Assembly (NCBI RefSeq): GCF_042693015.1
Contig: NZ_CP170544.1
Location: 2,356,001-2,420,000 of the forward strand
Direction: 5' to 3'
DNA from: Sphingomonas_E sp042693015
GTDB lineage: Bacteria; Pseudomonadota; Alphaproteobacteria; Sphingomonadales; Sphingomonadaceae
Length of the DNA stretch: 64,000 nucleotides
How positions within the stretch are numbered: the stretch's first letter is position 1; every line of letters begins with the position of its first letter. Both the position numbers and the translations under genes were made by a program. This document shows positions 27,506 through 36,092 of this stretch, piece after piece. A model generated the notes under the pieces. That model ran no database searches. It had not been told where the DNA came from and saw only the letters and a list, made by a program, of their open reading frames with translations.

Positions 27506-27524
27506 ATATCGTATTACGATATAT
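27506..27524. promoter_or_regulatory. Palindromic operator ahead of the ClC gene
   Basis: ATATCGTATTACGATATAT contains the perfect 17-bp palindrome ATATCGTA-T-TACGATAT (27506-27522). It is 40 bases before ATG 27466 and probably overlaps the promoter. Best member of the three-site family. Confidence 0.78.
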
Positions 27525-27758
27525 TTCAATGCACCCGATTTCGGGAGGCTGCATTCGACCGCCAGACCCGAAGGTGACGGGCGAAGACAATTCACGAATG
27601 AGGGTATGTTGGCTCAAAAGCGGACCAGTCACACGTGACGGAGACGCAACCCCACCGTGAGCTTGCGCGCGCCAACGGATTCATTTCCTTGTCCCGACGG
27701 TACGTTAGAAATTTGAGGGTCTTCGCTCGCACCGGCCGCGGAGACGTCGTTCGTCATG

Positions 27759-28445
27759 TCAGGGATGCTGGAGGAGATACTCGAACCCCCTGATGGCAGA
27801 ATCCCGCCTCAAGGCATCGACCAGGAGTTGCCTCCTGGTTTCGCTATCGCCTCTGACCGTCGCCTGAAACTCCACGCAATCGCCTTCCATACGAATGCCG
27901 GTGGCCTCGACCCGGAGGCCGAAGCCGGCCAGCCGCGAGGCGAGGCTTTCCTCGGAAAGCGAAGCATCTCGGCTACAATATAGTTTGACGTGCGCGTAGC
28001 GGCGCTGAGGAAGGATCTTCTCGGTAGCGCCGACCGCGGCGAGGATGAGAACGGTCGCGACCGCGCCCGCGATGGCGAGGCTGTAAAAGCCAACGCCAAA
28101 CAGAATTCCCAGTGAGGCGGTCATCCACAAGGACGCCGCGGTCGTCAGGCCGCGTACGCTGAACCCCTCGCGAAAAATGACGCCACCGCACAGAAAGCCG
28201 ATACCGGTCAGAACCCCATGCGCCATGCGCACCGGGTCAATCCGGATTATTTCATCGGGCGTGTCCGTCAGCCACCGGATCTGATGGACAGCCGCCAGCA
28301 TCAGCAAGGCGCAGGACAAACTCACGAGAATGTGGGTACGAAACCCCGCCGGGCTCGCACGAAACTCCCGTTCGGCGCCGATCACGGCTCCCGCGAGAAC
28401 GGCCCCCAATATCGGAAGCGCCAGGTCAGGTTCGAACAGATCCAT
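27759..28445 (-). CDS. MgtC/SapB-family membrane protein
   Basis: Encodes 228 residues: an N-terminal MgtC membrane domain (LPILGAVLAGAVIGAERE, GFRTHILVSLSCALLML, GVLTGIGFLCGGVIF) and a C-terminal ACT-like cytoplasmic domain. MgtC proteins act in adaptation to low magnesium and in control of ATP synthase in pathogens; the role in a free-living sphingomonad is less clear. ATG 28445 is chosen to match the family start although no strong ribosome site precedes it; the frame stays open further upstream. No copy of the local palindrome was found before it. Confidence 0.88.
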   Translation of the reverse strand: MDLFEPDLALPILGAVLAGAVIGAEREFRASPAGFRTHILVSLSCALLMLAAVHQIRWLTDTPDEIIRIDPVRMAHGVLTGIGFLCGGVIFREGFSVRGLTTAASLWMTASLGILFGVGFYSLAIAGAVATVLILAAVGATEKILPQRRYAHVKLYCSRDASLSEESLASRLAGFGLRVEATGIRMEGDCVEFQATVRGDSETRRQLLVDALRRDSAIRGFEYLLQHP

Positions 28446-28857
28446 AGGATGACAGACACGAATGACATCGGATTTGTTCCAGCCAGGCGCCGCACCTACC
28501 CAAGGCCCTTGAGGGGCGATCGTCCGAACACTGCTTTCAATGGGCTTACCTGCCACGTACTGAATCGCGCCCTTCCAGATGCAGATCCATGCCAACATTC
28601 TGCCAGTGGTCGCGGTGTCGACCACAAAGATGATCTCTCGTGCGCTCCCAAGGTCGGGCAGCGGCAAGACCCTCCATTTTCGGCAAATTCTTCCGTGGGG
28701 CCGAAGGCCCTCGAGCAACATAGATCAAGCCAAGATCGCATTGAATGTCGGCGACATTTACAAAATTGGCGCGTCGCCGTTGACAAAAGAAGGCCTGCCT
28801 CGGCTGGCCCGCTTCTTGCTATCGGTAAACGGCAAGTTAACACACCGGGGGATTAGT
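28446..28857. other. Divergent intergenic region (MgtC-like / PEP-CTERM)
   Basis: Holds the promoters of both flanking genes. A TTGACA (28780-28785) may be a -35 for the PEP-CTERM gene but no good -10 follows. No riboswitch or gene is recognised; the frame open upstream of the MgtC-like start does not look like family sequence. Confidence 0.45.
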
Positions 28858-29463
28858 ATGAAATTCGCGTTCCTGAAGTTCGCTGCTGCCGCTGCTCTTG
28901 GCATTGCCGCCGTCGCTCCGGCGCAGGCTGCGACCACCTTCCAGATCGATACCGACGCTGCCGACACCTATGTCAACGTCACGTCGTTCGATCAGATCGG
29001 CTTCACCAACTTCACGGCGAGCCTCGCCAGCCTTCCGGGCGCCTTCTCGCTGGAAGAAGGCGAGAGCTTCACGTTCGACTTCGCCACGCTCAACATTGGC
29101 GGTTTCCTGGGCGCCGGCACCGCCTCGCTCGAAGCGAAGCTTTCCTTCCTGACGCCGGGTGGATCCGGCACCAGCGAGGGCGACGGCTTCTACGTCAAGG
29201 GTTTCGTCGTCTCCGGCGGCGGCTTGAACTGGGAAGACATCGCGCCGATCACGATCGGCGGAGCCACCTACCAGGTTGAATTCAGCGACCTCGCGGGCCT
29301 CTCCATCTCCAATCCCAAGGTCAAGGCAACTGTCACGCTGATCAGCGAAGGCGTTGGCAGCCCGGTTCCGGAGCCCGCCGCCTGGGCGATGCTGATCACG
29401 GGCTTCGGCATGGTCGGCGGCGCGATGCGCATGCGTCAGCCGCGTCGCGCGCTCGCCGCCTGA
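28858..29463 (+). CDS. PEP-CTERM sorting-domain protein
   Basis: Encodes 201 residues: Sec signal peptide (MKFAFLKFAAAAALGIAAVAPAQA), a beta-rich mature part with few charged residues, and a C-terminal PEP-CTERM anchor VPEPAAWAMLITGFGMVGG followed by the basic tail MRMRQPRR. In this family an exosortase (EpsH-type, not in the window) processes the tail, and substrates are often exported with exopolysaccharide. ATG 28858 has GGGGGA upstream. The neighbouring glycosyltransferase and acyltransferase would fit a surface-polysaccharide setting, without proving it. Confidence 0.93.
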   Translation: MKFAFLKFAAAAALGIAAVAPAQAATTFQIDTDAADTYVNVTSFDQIGFTNFTASLASLPGAFSLEEGESFTFDFATLNIGGFLGAGTASLEAKLSFLTPGGSGTSEGDGFYVKGFVVSGGGLNWEDIAPITIGGATYQVEFSDLAGLSISNPKVKATVTLISEGVGSPVPEPAAWAMLITGFGMVGGAMRMRQPRRALAA

Positions 29464-29481
29464 AAATCATTAGGGGTGAGG

Positions 29482-29522
29482 AAAAGCGCCGTCGGCCAAC
29501 AGGCCGGCGGCGCTTTTTCTTT
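29482..29522 (+). terminator. Intrinsic terminator after the PEP-CTERM gene
   Basis: GCGCCGTCGGCC (29487-29498 region) pairs with GGCCGGCGGCGC (29502-29513) around a short loop, with A residues before and TTTTTCTTT after. Confidence 0.9.
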
Positions 29523-29857
29523 CCTGACAATCGTCACCGCCCCTCCCCCATGACCTATAAGGCGGAGGCTTAGAGGGATCGCAGCGTTGCCGCAGGTGCT
29601 TCCTCGACCAGCCACTTGAGCAGCGAAAGCAAGTGTCCGCAATAGGCGCGATGCCGGTGGAGAGTGGTCGCCTTGTCGACGCAACGGCCGCGGCGCTACC
29701 CGGGTGCTGCAAGCAGGCTCAACCAGGATCGGGAACCGGGAACGCGACGATTTCGCGAACAGTATGATGCGTACCACACCGCCTTGGCCGGCCAGTGACG
29801 TCGATATATGGACGCAGGAACCTCGCCGTCACGGATCGGGACGTATTTGGAGCTGTC
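29523..29857. other. Intergenic stretch, no gene recognised
   Basis: 335 bases between the terminator and the acyltransferase gene. No coding signature, RNA gene or repeat recognised; it should contain the acyltransferase promoter. Confidence 0.4.
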
Positions 29858-30961
29858 ATGGATGATCGCGGATACCGCATCGCTTATCTTGATGGCCTGC
29901 GGGGTCTCGCAATCCTGTCAGTAACGCTGTGGCACTACACCAATTGGGATTATGTCCGCTTCTTTCCCTACGGCTCCTTGTTTGCAGGGATCCCCGTCCT
30001 TGATCATGGCTGGGTAGGGGTGAACCTCTTCTTCCTGATCTCCGGGTACGTCATTCTTTTGACGCTGGAGCGCTGCTCAACTTTTGGGCAGTTCATGGGT
30101 CGGCGATGGCTTCGGCTGTTCCCTGCGATGTTGATCGCTTCGCTCTGCATCTTCGCGATTTCCCGCTTCCTTGGCTCATACATGCCGCACGGGCAACCGG
30201 ATGCCATCAATCTGTTGCAGGGGCTTACATTCATCATTCCTACGTTCTGGCAGGCAGTGCTGCAGACGCCGGTGGACGAACTGGATGGAGTCTTCTGGAC
30301 GCTCTACGTCGAGATGGGGTTCTACATCATTTTCGGCCTGCTCTATTTCCGACTGGGATGGAAAAAGGGGCTTTTGGCATTAGCCGGCATCTGGCTGGCC
30401 GTGCTCATTCTCCCGCCGCTCGCACGGTTGACGGGCGCGGCTACTGTGCTCGCCTGGGTCGAGGTCGCGCAATGGAGTGGAGCGGCATATTTCGGCTGGT
30501 TTGTCAGTGGAGCCCTGTTTCTCAAATCGCATCAGAGCGGTTCGGCGCCGCTATTCGTCCTGGCGGCCCTCGTTGGACTGGTGAGCGTATTCACGTCCGG
30601 CCTCTGGCAGCCGAGTGATTTCCTGTCCTCCTTGTATCTGTCGGCCGTGGTTGCCCTGTTCGCCGTTACGCAGAAGAGTGAAGCCTTGCAGCGTGGGTTG
30701 TCGACGCGCTTCCTGCTGTTCGCGGGCGCGATCAGCTACCCACTCTACCTGCTCCACAACGAGATCGGCATAGGCCTGATCGCCGCCTCTCCGCATATAC
30801 TCCCCCGCTTCGTGTGGCCCGCAATTCCCGTTCTGATGCTCATGATGATGATGGCCACGGCATGGGCCATGACACGATGGGCGGAACCGTGGGTGACCAA
30901 ATGGCTCAGGCCGTTTATGCTGGGGCAGAGGCCGTTCCGGGGAAATGTCGGGCAGGCTTGA
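29858..30961 (+). CDS. Acyltransferase 3 (OafA/YrhL-type) membrane protein
   Basis: Encodes 367 residues of an integral membrane acyltransferase with about ten membrane segments. Family landmarks are YLDGLRGLAILSVTLWHY at the start (the histidine is the usual catalytic or acyl-relay residue) and WVGVNLFFLISGYVI, RRWLRLFPAML and LDGVFWTLYVEMGFY. Such proteins O-acetylate surface polysaccharides or lipids. ATG 29858 has GGAG five bases upstream; an in-frame start at 29795 is less likely. It appears monocistronic. Confidence 0.9.
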   Translation: MDDRGYRIAYLDGLRGLAILSVTLWHYTNWDYVRFFPYGSLFAGIPVLDHGWVGVNLFFLISGYVILLTLERCSTFGQFMGRRWLRLFPAMLIASLCIFAISRFLGSYMPHGQPDAINLLQGLTFIIPTFWQAVLQTPVDELDGVFWTLYVEMGFYIIFGLLYFRLGWKKGLLALAGIWLAVLILPPLARLTGAATVLAWVEVAQWSGAAYFGWFVSGALFLKSHQSGSAPLFVLAALVGLVSVFTSGLWQPSDFLSSLYLSAVVALFAVTQKSEALQRGLSTRFLLFAGAISYPLYLLHNEIGIGLIAASPHILPRFVWPAIPVLMLMMMMATAWAMTRWAEPWVTKWLRPFMLGQRPFRGNVGQA

Positions 30962-31132
30962 GCGAAGGCCGCGATGCGAACGGTGGAATGGCAGGATTTG
31001 GGAACGGCCAACGGGCGTCACTCCGTCCGCAAAGTCGTCGCTTCCGGGCGAAGTAAGCCGCCGTTGCGCCAGGCTCGCGATCGGTGAGCACCGTCAGAAT
31101 CAATCCCTGCGCATCCCGCCCATCAAAGCCAT

Positions 31133-31390
31133 TTACAGCCCGATCTCATCGAGCGCCGCAGCCACCTCAGGATCAATTTTGCCTGCGTTCTTGGGTGTCA
31201 GGCGATTCAGAGCGGTGCGTATCCGTTGCTGTGCTACGTGCAGCGCCTTATACCGCACCTCTCGGGTCAAATTAGTACGCCACGAGCGGCTTTGGCCCAG
31301 TAAGACGGCCCATTTGGCTTCTTCCGCGGCCAGGATTGCCAAAGCCAATCGAAGTCCATCGCGTCGGCCGTGGGCGTAGTCTTCGGACAT
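31133..31390 (-). CDS. Hypothetical helical protein (85 aa)
   Basis: Encodes 85 residues beginning MSEDYAHGRRDGLRLALAIL, predicted mostly helical, soluble and positively charged in the middle. ATG 31390 has AAGGT upstream. No family recognised. The strong helix-type codon pattern makes it more likely real than chance. Confidence 0.55.
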   Translation of the reverse strand: MSEDYAHGRRDGLRLALAILAAEEAKWAVLLGQSRSWRTNLTREVRYKALHVAQQRIRTALNRLTPKNAGKIDPEVAAALDEIGL

Positions 31391-31575
31391 CAATCGACCT
31401 TCTTTGGGTGGCACTCTCGCTTAACGCATGAGCGCCCGCTCGGTCGCCGAACAGTCGGCCCTGTCCGGGCTTTTCAACCTGAATGAAGGTCAGCTTTCGA
31501 TGATCGCTAATCGGCTTCTAAAAGGCGGCTTCGTGGGCGACTGCCGACGAGATGCGCGACTTTAGCAGTCCAACC

Positions 31576-32370
31576 TCACCTCGGTTCTGCTGCCAAGACA
31601 TAATCGAAACCGTGGTTCAGTCCGCCCTCTGTCTCTACCTTTGCGAGTGCCCGCACTCGAAGGACCTCACCGACCTTGCGAAGCGCTTCAGCGAGCGCAC
31701 GGTCTTCCATCGCCGCAAGCCGCGGCATGCACATATCGATCTGGCTGTTCACGAACCGCGCCTTGTAACGTATCGCGAAGCGTCGGGCGGCGACGATGCG
31801 AAAGCCCGCCGCTTCGAGATGATCCGCCACCCACTGGGCCGGATACTCGCGGTACGGCCGCTCACCTGAAAGGAGCAGGCAGGCGTCGCGGAATCGCCCA
31901 ATCTCCCAGACGAGCTTACCCGCAGCCGACTCGGGTTCGATCGTAGCATAGGGTTCAAGGCCGACCACATAGAGGCGGCGGCCCACCAGCTTGCGCAGGC
32001 GTTCGAACAGATAGGGCTGATAATAAGGCGCGAATCCTTCGATCGCACCGACGAGATAATCGGCCAGCACCGTGTCGTAACGCTCGCCCTCCAGCAATGC
32101 TTCGTCCGCCCAGTTCCCGAGGACGATCCGGTCCTGCCTCCGTTGCCGCTTCTCGATCGCGTCGCGCACCTGGATCGCATGCGCCTCCGCGCCGGTCACG
32201 GCTGTCCAGCGGTCGGTTTCGAGCGAGGAAACCCAGGAGATGGAGTTGGTGCCGGTACCGGCATCGAGGAAGGAGCCCCAGGGCTGGTTGCCCTGGAGGT
32301 CCTCGATGCAGCGAAACAAGCCTGATTCAGTCCGCCGTTCAACGGCGGACGACGGCGCGCGGCTCGTCAT
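31576..32370 (-). CDS. Class I SAM-dependent methyltransferase-like protein
   Basis: Encodes 264 residues with a degenerate SAM motif I, SFLDAGTGTNSISWV (about residues 33-47), and the later YDTVLADYLVGAIEGF and LVGRRLYVVGLEPY stretches. The acceptor is unknown. The gene starts four bases from the end of the zinc-type TonB receptor gene, so it is probably the second gene of that operon and may be zinc-responsive; this is inference from spacing. Confidence 0.8.
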   Translation of the reverse strand: MTSRAPSSAVERRTESGLFRCIEDLQGNQPWGSFLDAGTGTNSISWVSSLETDRWTAVTGAEAHAIQVRDAIEKRQRRQDRIVLGNWADEALLEGERYDTVLADYLVGAIEGFAPYYQPYLFERLRKLVGRRLYVVGLEPYATIEPESAAGKLVWEIGRFRDACLLLSGERPYREYPAQWVADHLEAAGFRIVAARRFAIRYKARFVNSQIDMCMPRLAAMEDRALAEALRKVGEVLRVRALAKVETEGGLNHGFDYVLAAEPR

Positions 32371-32373
32371 CGC

Positions 32374-34413
32374 CTAGAATTGGGTCCGCAAGCCGACGAC
32401 CAGATTGCGCCCCCGCAACGGCGAAGCGGTCTTGATGAAGGAGGCGTGGTTGAACGCGAGTTCATTGGTGAGGTTTGTCGCCCGGACGAACAGTTCCGCG
32501 TCGGCCTTGGCGCCCAGCCGAAGCTGATAGGCAAAAGTCGCGTTGATCATGTCGTAGCCCGGCGTGCGGGTTTCGAAGGCGGCGATCCGATCCTGCTCGA
32601 AAACATGATAATATTCGAGTTCACCAGAGAAGGCACCCCAACGCCCATCGGCCCGCGCGCCCAGGCGTCCCGCCGGAATTCGCGGCAAATTGCCAAGCCC
32701 GTTGTCGAGCTTCGCACGAACATAATCGCCGAACGCCGATACCGCGAAGTCAGTCGTCAGCTGATGCCGGATTTCGCCGTCCACACCGGTGAAGCTAGCG
32801 TCTGCCGCCGTGTAGCGGATGAGGCGAAAATCCTCATATTGGTCGAGGGTGTCGGCAAAGATGTAGTCGTCGAAATCCTGATGATAGGCGCCGAGCGTGA
32901 AGGTCGTCTTGCCCGCGACCTTGCGGAACGTCAGGTCGATGGATTTCCCAGTCTCCTTGCCCAGGGTCGCTGTGCCCAACTCATAGGTGTTGGTCGCAAG
33001 ATGAATGCCGCGGGCATAAAGTTCCTGTGTGTTGGGGGCGCGCTGGGAGCGCGCGAGCGAGAGCGCCACCGAATAACCGTCACTGATGTCCCAGACAGCA
33101 GCGCCAGAGATGGAGAATGGTCGGTGGCTGACCTTGCGGCCGAGCGTCGTCTCTATCCTTTGCCATTCCTGCCTGGCAGCCAGTTCAACACGCACCGGCC
33201 CGAGTTGGGCTGTTTCCATCAGGAACAGCGCGGTGTTGGTCGTGTCGCTTTCCGGCAGGAAGGCTTCCTCGCCGAGCGCGCTGAAATCGCTCTGCGAATG
33301 CTGGACGCCCAGCACCCCGCGCAGGCCTGCAATCGGCTTGTGGGTCAGTTCGAGGCGAATGTCGCGCGCCTTGTTCCTGAAGGTCGTCGCGATCTCGTCG
33401 CCCTCGATCTCGTCATGTACATAATCGGTGAAGGCCATGCGGAAGCGGATCTTCTCGAAACCGGGCAGCGGATCGCGATATTCGCTGCGGATATCGAAGC
33501 GCTCGCTCCTGAGCTTAACGAACGGCACCTCGTCATGCTCATGATCGTGATCATGGTCATGATCTTCGTCCGCATGGCCATGACCGCCGCAGTGCAGGCT
33601 GCTGCCATGCGGGTGGCAGGACTCATAGTCGTGACTGTGCCCCGGCAACCCATATTCGCTGCGCTGACGGGTATAAGCAACGCCGAGATATCCCCCCTCG
33701 CCAATCCATGAGCCGCCCGCGCTGAAGGTCGAGGTGTCGTTATAGGAGCCGTCGACGCGCTTCTCGCCGAACCCGCGGGGCACGCGATAATCGTCGCTTG
33801 AACGGTGCACGCCTTCGACGCGCACGGCGAACGGGCCGACGCCCGCTGTCAGGCCGCCAACCAGCGAGCGCTCATCGTCCCCGGTGCCGATCCGGCCTTC
33901 GGCCACACCGGCGATGCCGCCTTCAGGAAGCGCGGTGGGCACCTTCTCATCGAGCAGGTTGACCGCACCGCCAATCGCGCCGCCGCCATAGAGCAATGCG
34001 GCGGGACCACGCAGAACCTCGATTCCCCGCAGCAGAAGCGGCTCGGTCGTCACCGCATGATCGGGCGAAATCACCGACGCGTCCTGGATATTGGCACCGT
34101 CCGAGAGCGACTGCACCCGCGGTGCCGTCTGCCCGCGGATGACCGGGCGGCTCGCACCCCCGCCGAAATTGTCGAAGTTGATGCCCGGCTGTCCTGCCAA
34201 TGTCTCGCCGATCGTGGCTTGGCGGCGATGAACGAGATCGCGTCCCGAAAGCGTGATGACGGGTGTCGCCATTTCGTCCGCATTAAGATCGAGCGGTGCT
34301 GCGGTGATCACGATATCGGCTGTGGCGTTGCTGCCGGCCTGTGCCGCGAAGGCGATCTCGGGGGCAAGCGCAGGCAGCGAAGTGGCAGACAACAGGAAGA
34401 AACGAATTGTCAC
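32374..34413 (-). CDS. TonB-dependent receptor, ZnuD-like zinc receptor
   Basis: Encodes 679 residues: signal peptide, TonB box ADIVITAAPLD, plug (TIGETLAGQPGINFDNFGGG, GIEVLRGPAALLYGGGAIGG) and barrel ending in Phe (RNLVVGLRTQF). Around residues 255-300 an extracellular loop is very rich in His and Asp (CHPHGSSLHCGGHGHADEDH, then a run of HD pairs), as in the neisserial zinc receptor ZnuD. Zinc import across the outer membrane is therefore likely. The divergent MerC-like and Fur-family genes, and a Zur-like dyad between them, support zinc control. Confidence 0.9.
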   Translation of the reverse strand: MTIRFFLLSATSLPALAPEIAFAAQAGSNATADIVITAAPLDLNADEMATPVITLSGRDLVHRRQATIGETLAGQPGINFDNFGGGASRPVIRGQTAPRVQSLSDGANIQDASVISPDHAVTTEPLLLRGIEVLRGPAALLYGGGAIGGAVNLLDEKVPTALPEGGIAGVAEGRIGTGDDERSLVGGLTAGVGPFAVRVEGVHRSSDDYRVPRGFGEKRVDGSYNDTSTFSAGGSWIGEGGYLGVAYTRQRSEYGLPGHSHDYESCHPHGSSLHCGGHGHADEDHDHDHDHEHDEVPFVKLRSERFDIRSEYRDPLPGFEKIRFRMAFTDYVHDEIEGDEIATTFRNKARDIRLELTHKPIAGLRGVLGVQHSQSDFSALGEEAFLPESDTTNTALFLMETAQLGPVRVELAARQEWQRIETTLGRKVSHRPFSISGAAVWDISDGYSVALSLARSQRAPNTQELYARGIHLATNTYELGTATLGKETGKSIDLTFRKVAGKTTFTLGAYHQDFDDYIFADTLDQYEDFRLIRYTAADASFTGVDGEIRHQLTTDFAVSAFGDYVRAKLDNGLGNLPRIPAGRLGARADGRWGAFSGELEYYHVFEQDRIAAFETRTPGYDMINATFAYQLRLGAKADAELFVRATNLTNELAFNHASFIKTASPLRGRNLVVGLRTQF

Positions 34414-34455
34414 GACGGACCCCTTTTCACAACGGAGGGCGTCGCTATAGGAGAC

Positions 34456-34473
34456 GTTATATCATCATGCAAC
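34456..34473. promoter_or_regulatory. Candidate Zur box between the zinc receptor and merC-like genes
   Basis: GTTATATCATCATGCAAC is an imperfect dyad (GTT..AT.AT.AT..AAC) resembling the A/T-rich Zur/Fur-type operators of alphaproteobacteria. It lies 43 bases before the receptor start and 31 before the MerC-like gene. Confidence 0.6.
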
Positions 34474-34503
34474 CGGCGGAGATGAACGCTGCGCAACAAT
34501 CAC

Positions 34504-34893
34504 TTGGGTCGAGGACGCATCCGATCTGTCTTCGCCAACCTTATCGAGGGAACGGCCGCATCGGCGTCGATCCTGTGCCTCCTCCACTGCTTTGCGCTCC
34601 CGCTGCTCCTTCTCACCCTTCCCGCTGCGCTGGCCACCTTTGCCCTTTCGGAAGAGGTTCACGTCTTGCTGCTTACGAGCGTGACTCCGTTCGCCCTCGC
34701 GGCCTTCTGGATCGGCTACCAGCATCATGGGCACCGCGTTCCGGCAGCTCTCGGTGTAGCTGGCATCGGCTGTCTCGCCGCCGGGATCTCGCCGTTCCCG
34801 CCGGCTGTCCAGACATTCCTAACTGTCGTCGGAAGTCTGTTGCTGTTTGCCGGTCATCTGCGAAATTGGAGGCTGCGCGTCCATGCCGCGTGA
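34504..34893 (+). CDS. MerC-domain membrane protein
   Basis: Encodes 129 residues with four membrane segments and the MerC signature SILCLLHCFALPLLLLTLP (Cys and His in the first helix). In mercury operons MerC moves Hg(II); here, beside a zinc receptor and Zur-like regulator, zinc is the more likely metal, by inference. The start is unclear: the frame opens after a stop at 34483-34485 and offers TTG 34504 with no ribosome site, while a well-placed ATG at 34482 is in another frame. A small frameshift near 34500 is possible. Overlaps the regulator gene. Confidence 0.75.
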   Translation: MGRGRIRSVFANLIEGTAASASILCLLHCFALPLLLLTLPAALATFALSEEVHVLLLTSVTPFALAAFWIGYQHHGHRVPAALGVAGIGCLAAGISPFPPAVQTFLTVVGSLLLFAGHLRNWRLRVHAA

Positions 34894-35356
34894 AGTGCTG
34901 CCGATCGATCAAACTGCCAGTCCAGGCCATCACCGCAAGAAGCAGCATCGCACTCCCGCCGCGCTGAACGAACTCGTCATCGCCCTGATGAGCCAGATGC
35001 CAGAGCCAGCAACGGCATATGAAATCGCGGCCACGAGCGAGGCGCTAGGGAAGTCGTTGAGCGCCATGCAGGTATATCGCGTCCTCGATCGGCTGATCGC
35101 GGAAGGCCGGGTTCGTCGCATCGAATGCCTGTCCGCCTATGTAATAACGGAATGCGAACGGCCGATATTCCTCGTTTGCAAGGCATGTCGTTCGATCGCG
35201 GAGCTGCCCGGCGATACCCTCATGCTCGAGCTTGAAGACTTTGCCTCCAAGCTTGGGTTTGCCGAGTCCCGGCCGTTCATTGAGGCAGTCGGAGTTTGCT
35301 TCGACTGCACCCAGCGATCAGCGGAAGGCCGGCAAGCGAACGGCGAAGCTCGATGA
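34883..35356 (+). CDS. Fur-family regulator, Zur-like
   Basis: Encodes 157 residues: winged helix in the first half (YEIAATSEALGKSLSAMQVYRVLDRLI) and a C-terminal dimer domain with two structural CxxC pairs, CKAC at 99-102 and CFDC at 139-142. The first Zur regulatory histidine cluster is replaced by ECERPIFLVC, so sensing residues differ from E. coli Zur. ATG 34883 has GGAGG ten bases upstream and overlaps the merC-like gene by 11 bases, so both are cotranscribed. Likely represses the operon and the divergent receptor when zinc is plentiful. Confidence 0.87.
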   Translation: MPREVLPIDQTASPGHHRKKQHRTPAALNELVIALMSQMPEPATAYEIAATSEALGKSLSAMQVYRVLDRLIAEGRVRRIECLSAYVITECERPIFLVCKACRSIAELPGDTLMLELEDFASKLGFAESRPFIEAVGVCFDCTQRSAEGRQANGEAR

Positions 35357-35675
35357 GCAAGCTGAATGACCGGCAGGTATTGGGGCGACGAATGCGCGGC
35401 TTGAACGGCCGGAACGTCGGCGGCCCCCGGCACTATCTTACCCGCACCCAAGCGGCTTGCTCCACGCCTACGCTCACAATCGCACCACTACTACCTAAGA
35501 TAGTCTGGAGAATAACCTCGATCAGCGCAGAAATGCCGCAGTTCTGCAATGTGGAGGTCGTAAGGGTCGATTTCCGAACGGTATGCCTGTGGCGTTTTCA
35601 GTCGCGTCCACATCTTGTTCGGTGACCTGAACAGACCGGGCAAAACAATGCCCGGCGTTGCTTAGGAGGCGTATC
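35357..35675. other. Intergenic stretch, no gene recognised
   Basis: 319 bases between the Zur-like gene and the small gene at 35676. No coding signature or clear hairpin seen. Presumably holds the small gene's promoter. Confidence 0.4.
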
Positions 35676-35843
35676 ATGTTCGACGAAATTGACCGGGCGT
35701 ATTTCCGGTTGAGGGCCGATGAAGAACGCCGCCGGGCGTCCCAGGCGGCGAACCAGACAGAAGAACGTCGATATGAGAATCGGGCATGCGAGTTTGAAAA
35801 TCAGGCGGTCAGCCTGGAGTACGCTTCGCCTGGCGCGTCATGA
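35676..35843 (+). CDS. Small hypothetical protein (55 aa), charged
   Basis: Encodes 55 residues, MFDEIDRAYFRLRADEERRR onward, highly charged and helical, with no cysteine pair or membrane segment. ATG 35676 has a perfect AGGAGG (35664-35669) at six bases, which is strong evidence for translation. Family not recognised. Its 3' end overlaps the gene remnant on the other strand. Confidence 0.6.
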   Translation: MFDEIDRAYFRLRADEERRRASQAANQTEERRYENRACEFENQAVSLEYASPGAS

Positions 35844-35916
35844 AATCTGCAAAGGCCTGCTGATAATCGAGGTACCAGCGTGAAAGCGCCGGCCGGTTCT
35901 CGATTATGTCCTGCAT
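35809..35916 (-). pseudogene. C-terminal remnant of an unidentified gene
   Basis: The minus strand encodes a 35-residue C-terminal-looking stretch (ENRPALSRWYLDYQQAFADF and a basic end), stopping at 35809. Its upstream sequence runs directly into the antisense of the alcohol dehydrogenase remnant. I read it as a gene tail left after deletion; the family is not identified, and chance coding is possible. Confidence 0.4.
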
Positions 35917-35920
35917 CGCC

Positions 35921-36067
35921 CGTACGATTGCGATCGCCGACTGGTACATGAACGGCAAGACCGAAATCGATCCGATGATCACCCACGTCATGAGCCCTGA
36001 AGAGATCGACAGGGGCATCGACCTGATGCATGCGGGCGAGAGCGTCCGATCCGTCGTAATGTTCTGA
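35921..36067 (+). pseudogene. adhC remnant: C-terminus of class III alcohol dehydrogenase
   Basis: Forty-eight codons without a start encode the end of S-(hydroxymethyl)glutathione dehydrogenase: IADWYMNGKTEIDPMITHVM, then EEIDRGIDLMHAGESVRSVV and the stop at 36065. About 320 N-terminal residues, including both zinc sites and most of the NAD domain, are missing. The VOC gene follows after 25 bases, an order I recall for adhC and a glyoxalase-like gene in related bacteria. The formaldehyde dehydrogenase here is thus non-functional; another copy may exist elsewhere. Confidence 0.85.
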
Positions 36068-36092
36068 TACAACAGGCCAAGGAGAGATAACG

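Noticed and set aside
28715..28745. FNR/Anr-like box (TTGATCTATG on the minus strand) near the MgtC-like gene
   Set aside because: Only one half-site is good; the second half does not match ATCAA.
31469..31531. A further copy of the dispersed repeat (CAACCTGAATGAAGGTCAGC)
   Set aside because: Only the first ten bases align convincingly with the family; the rest does not.
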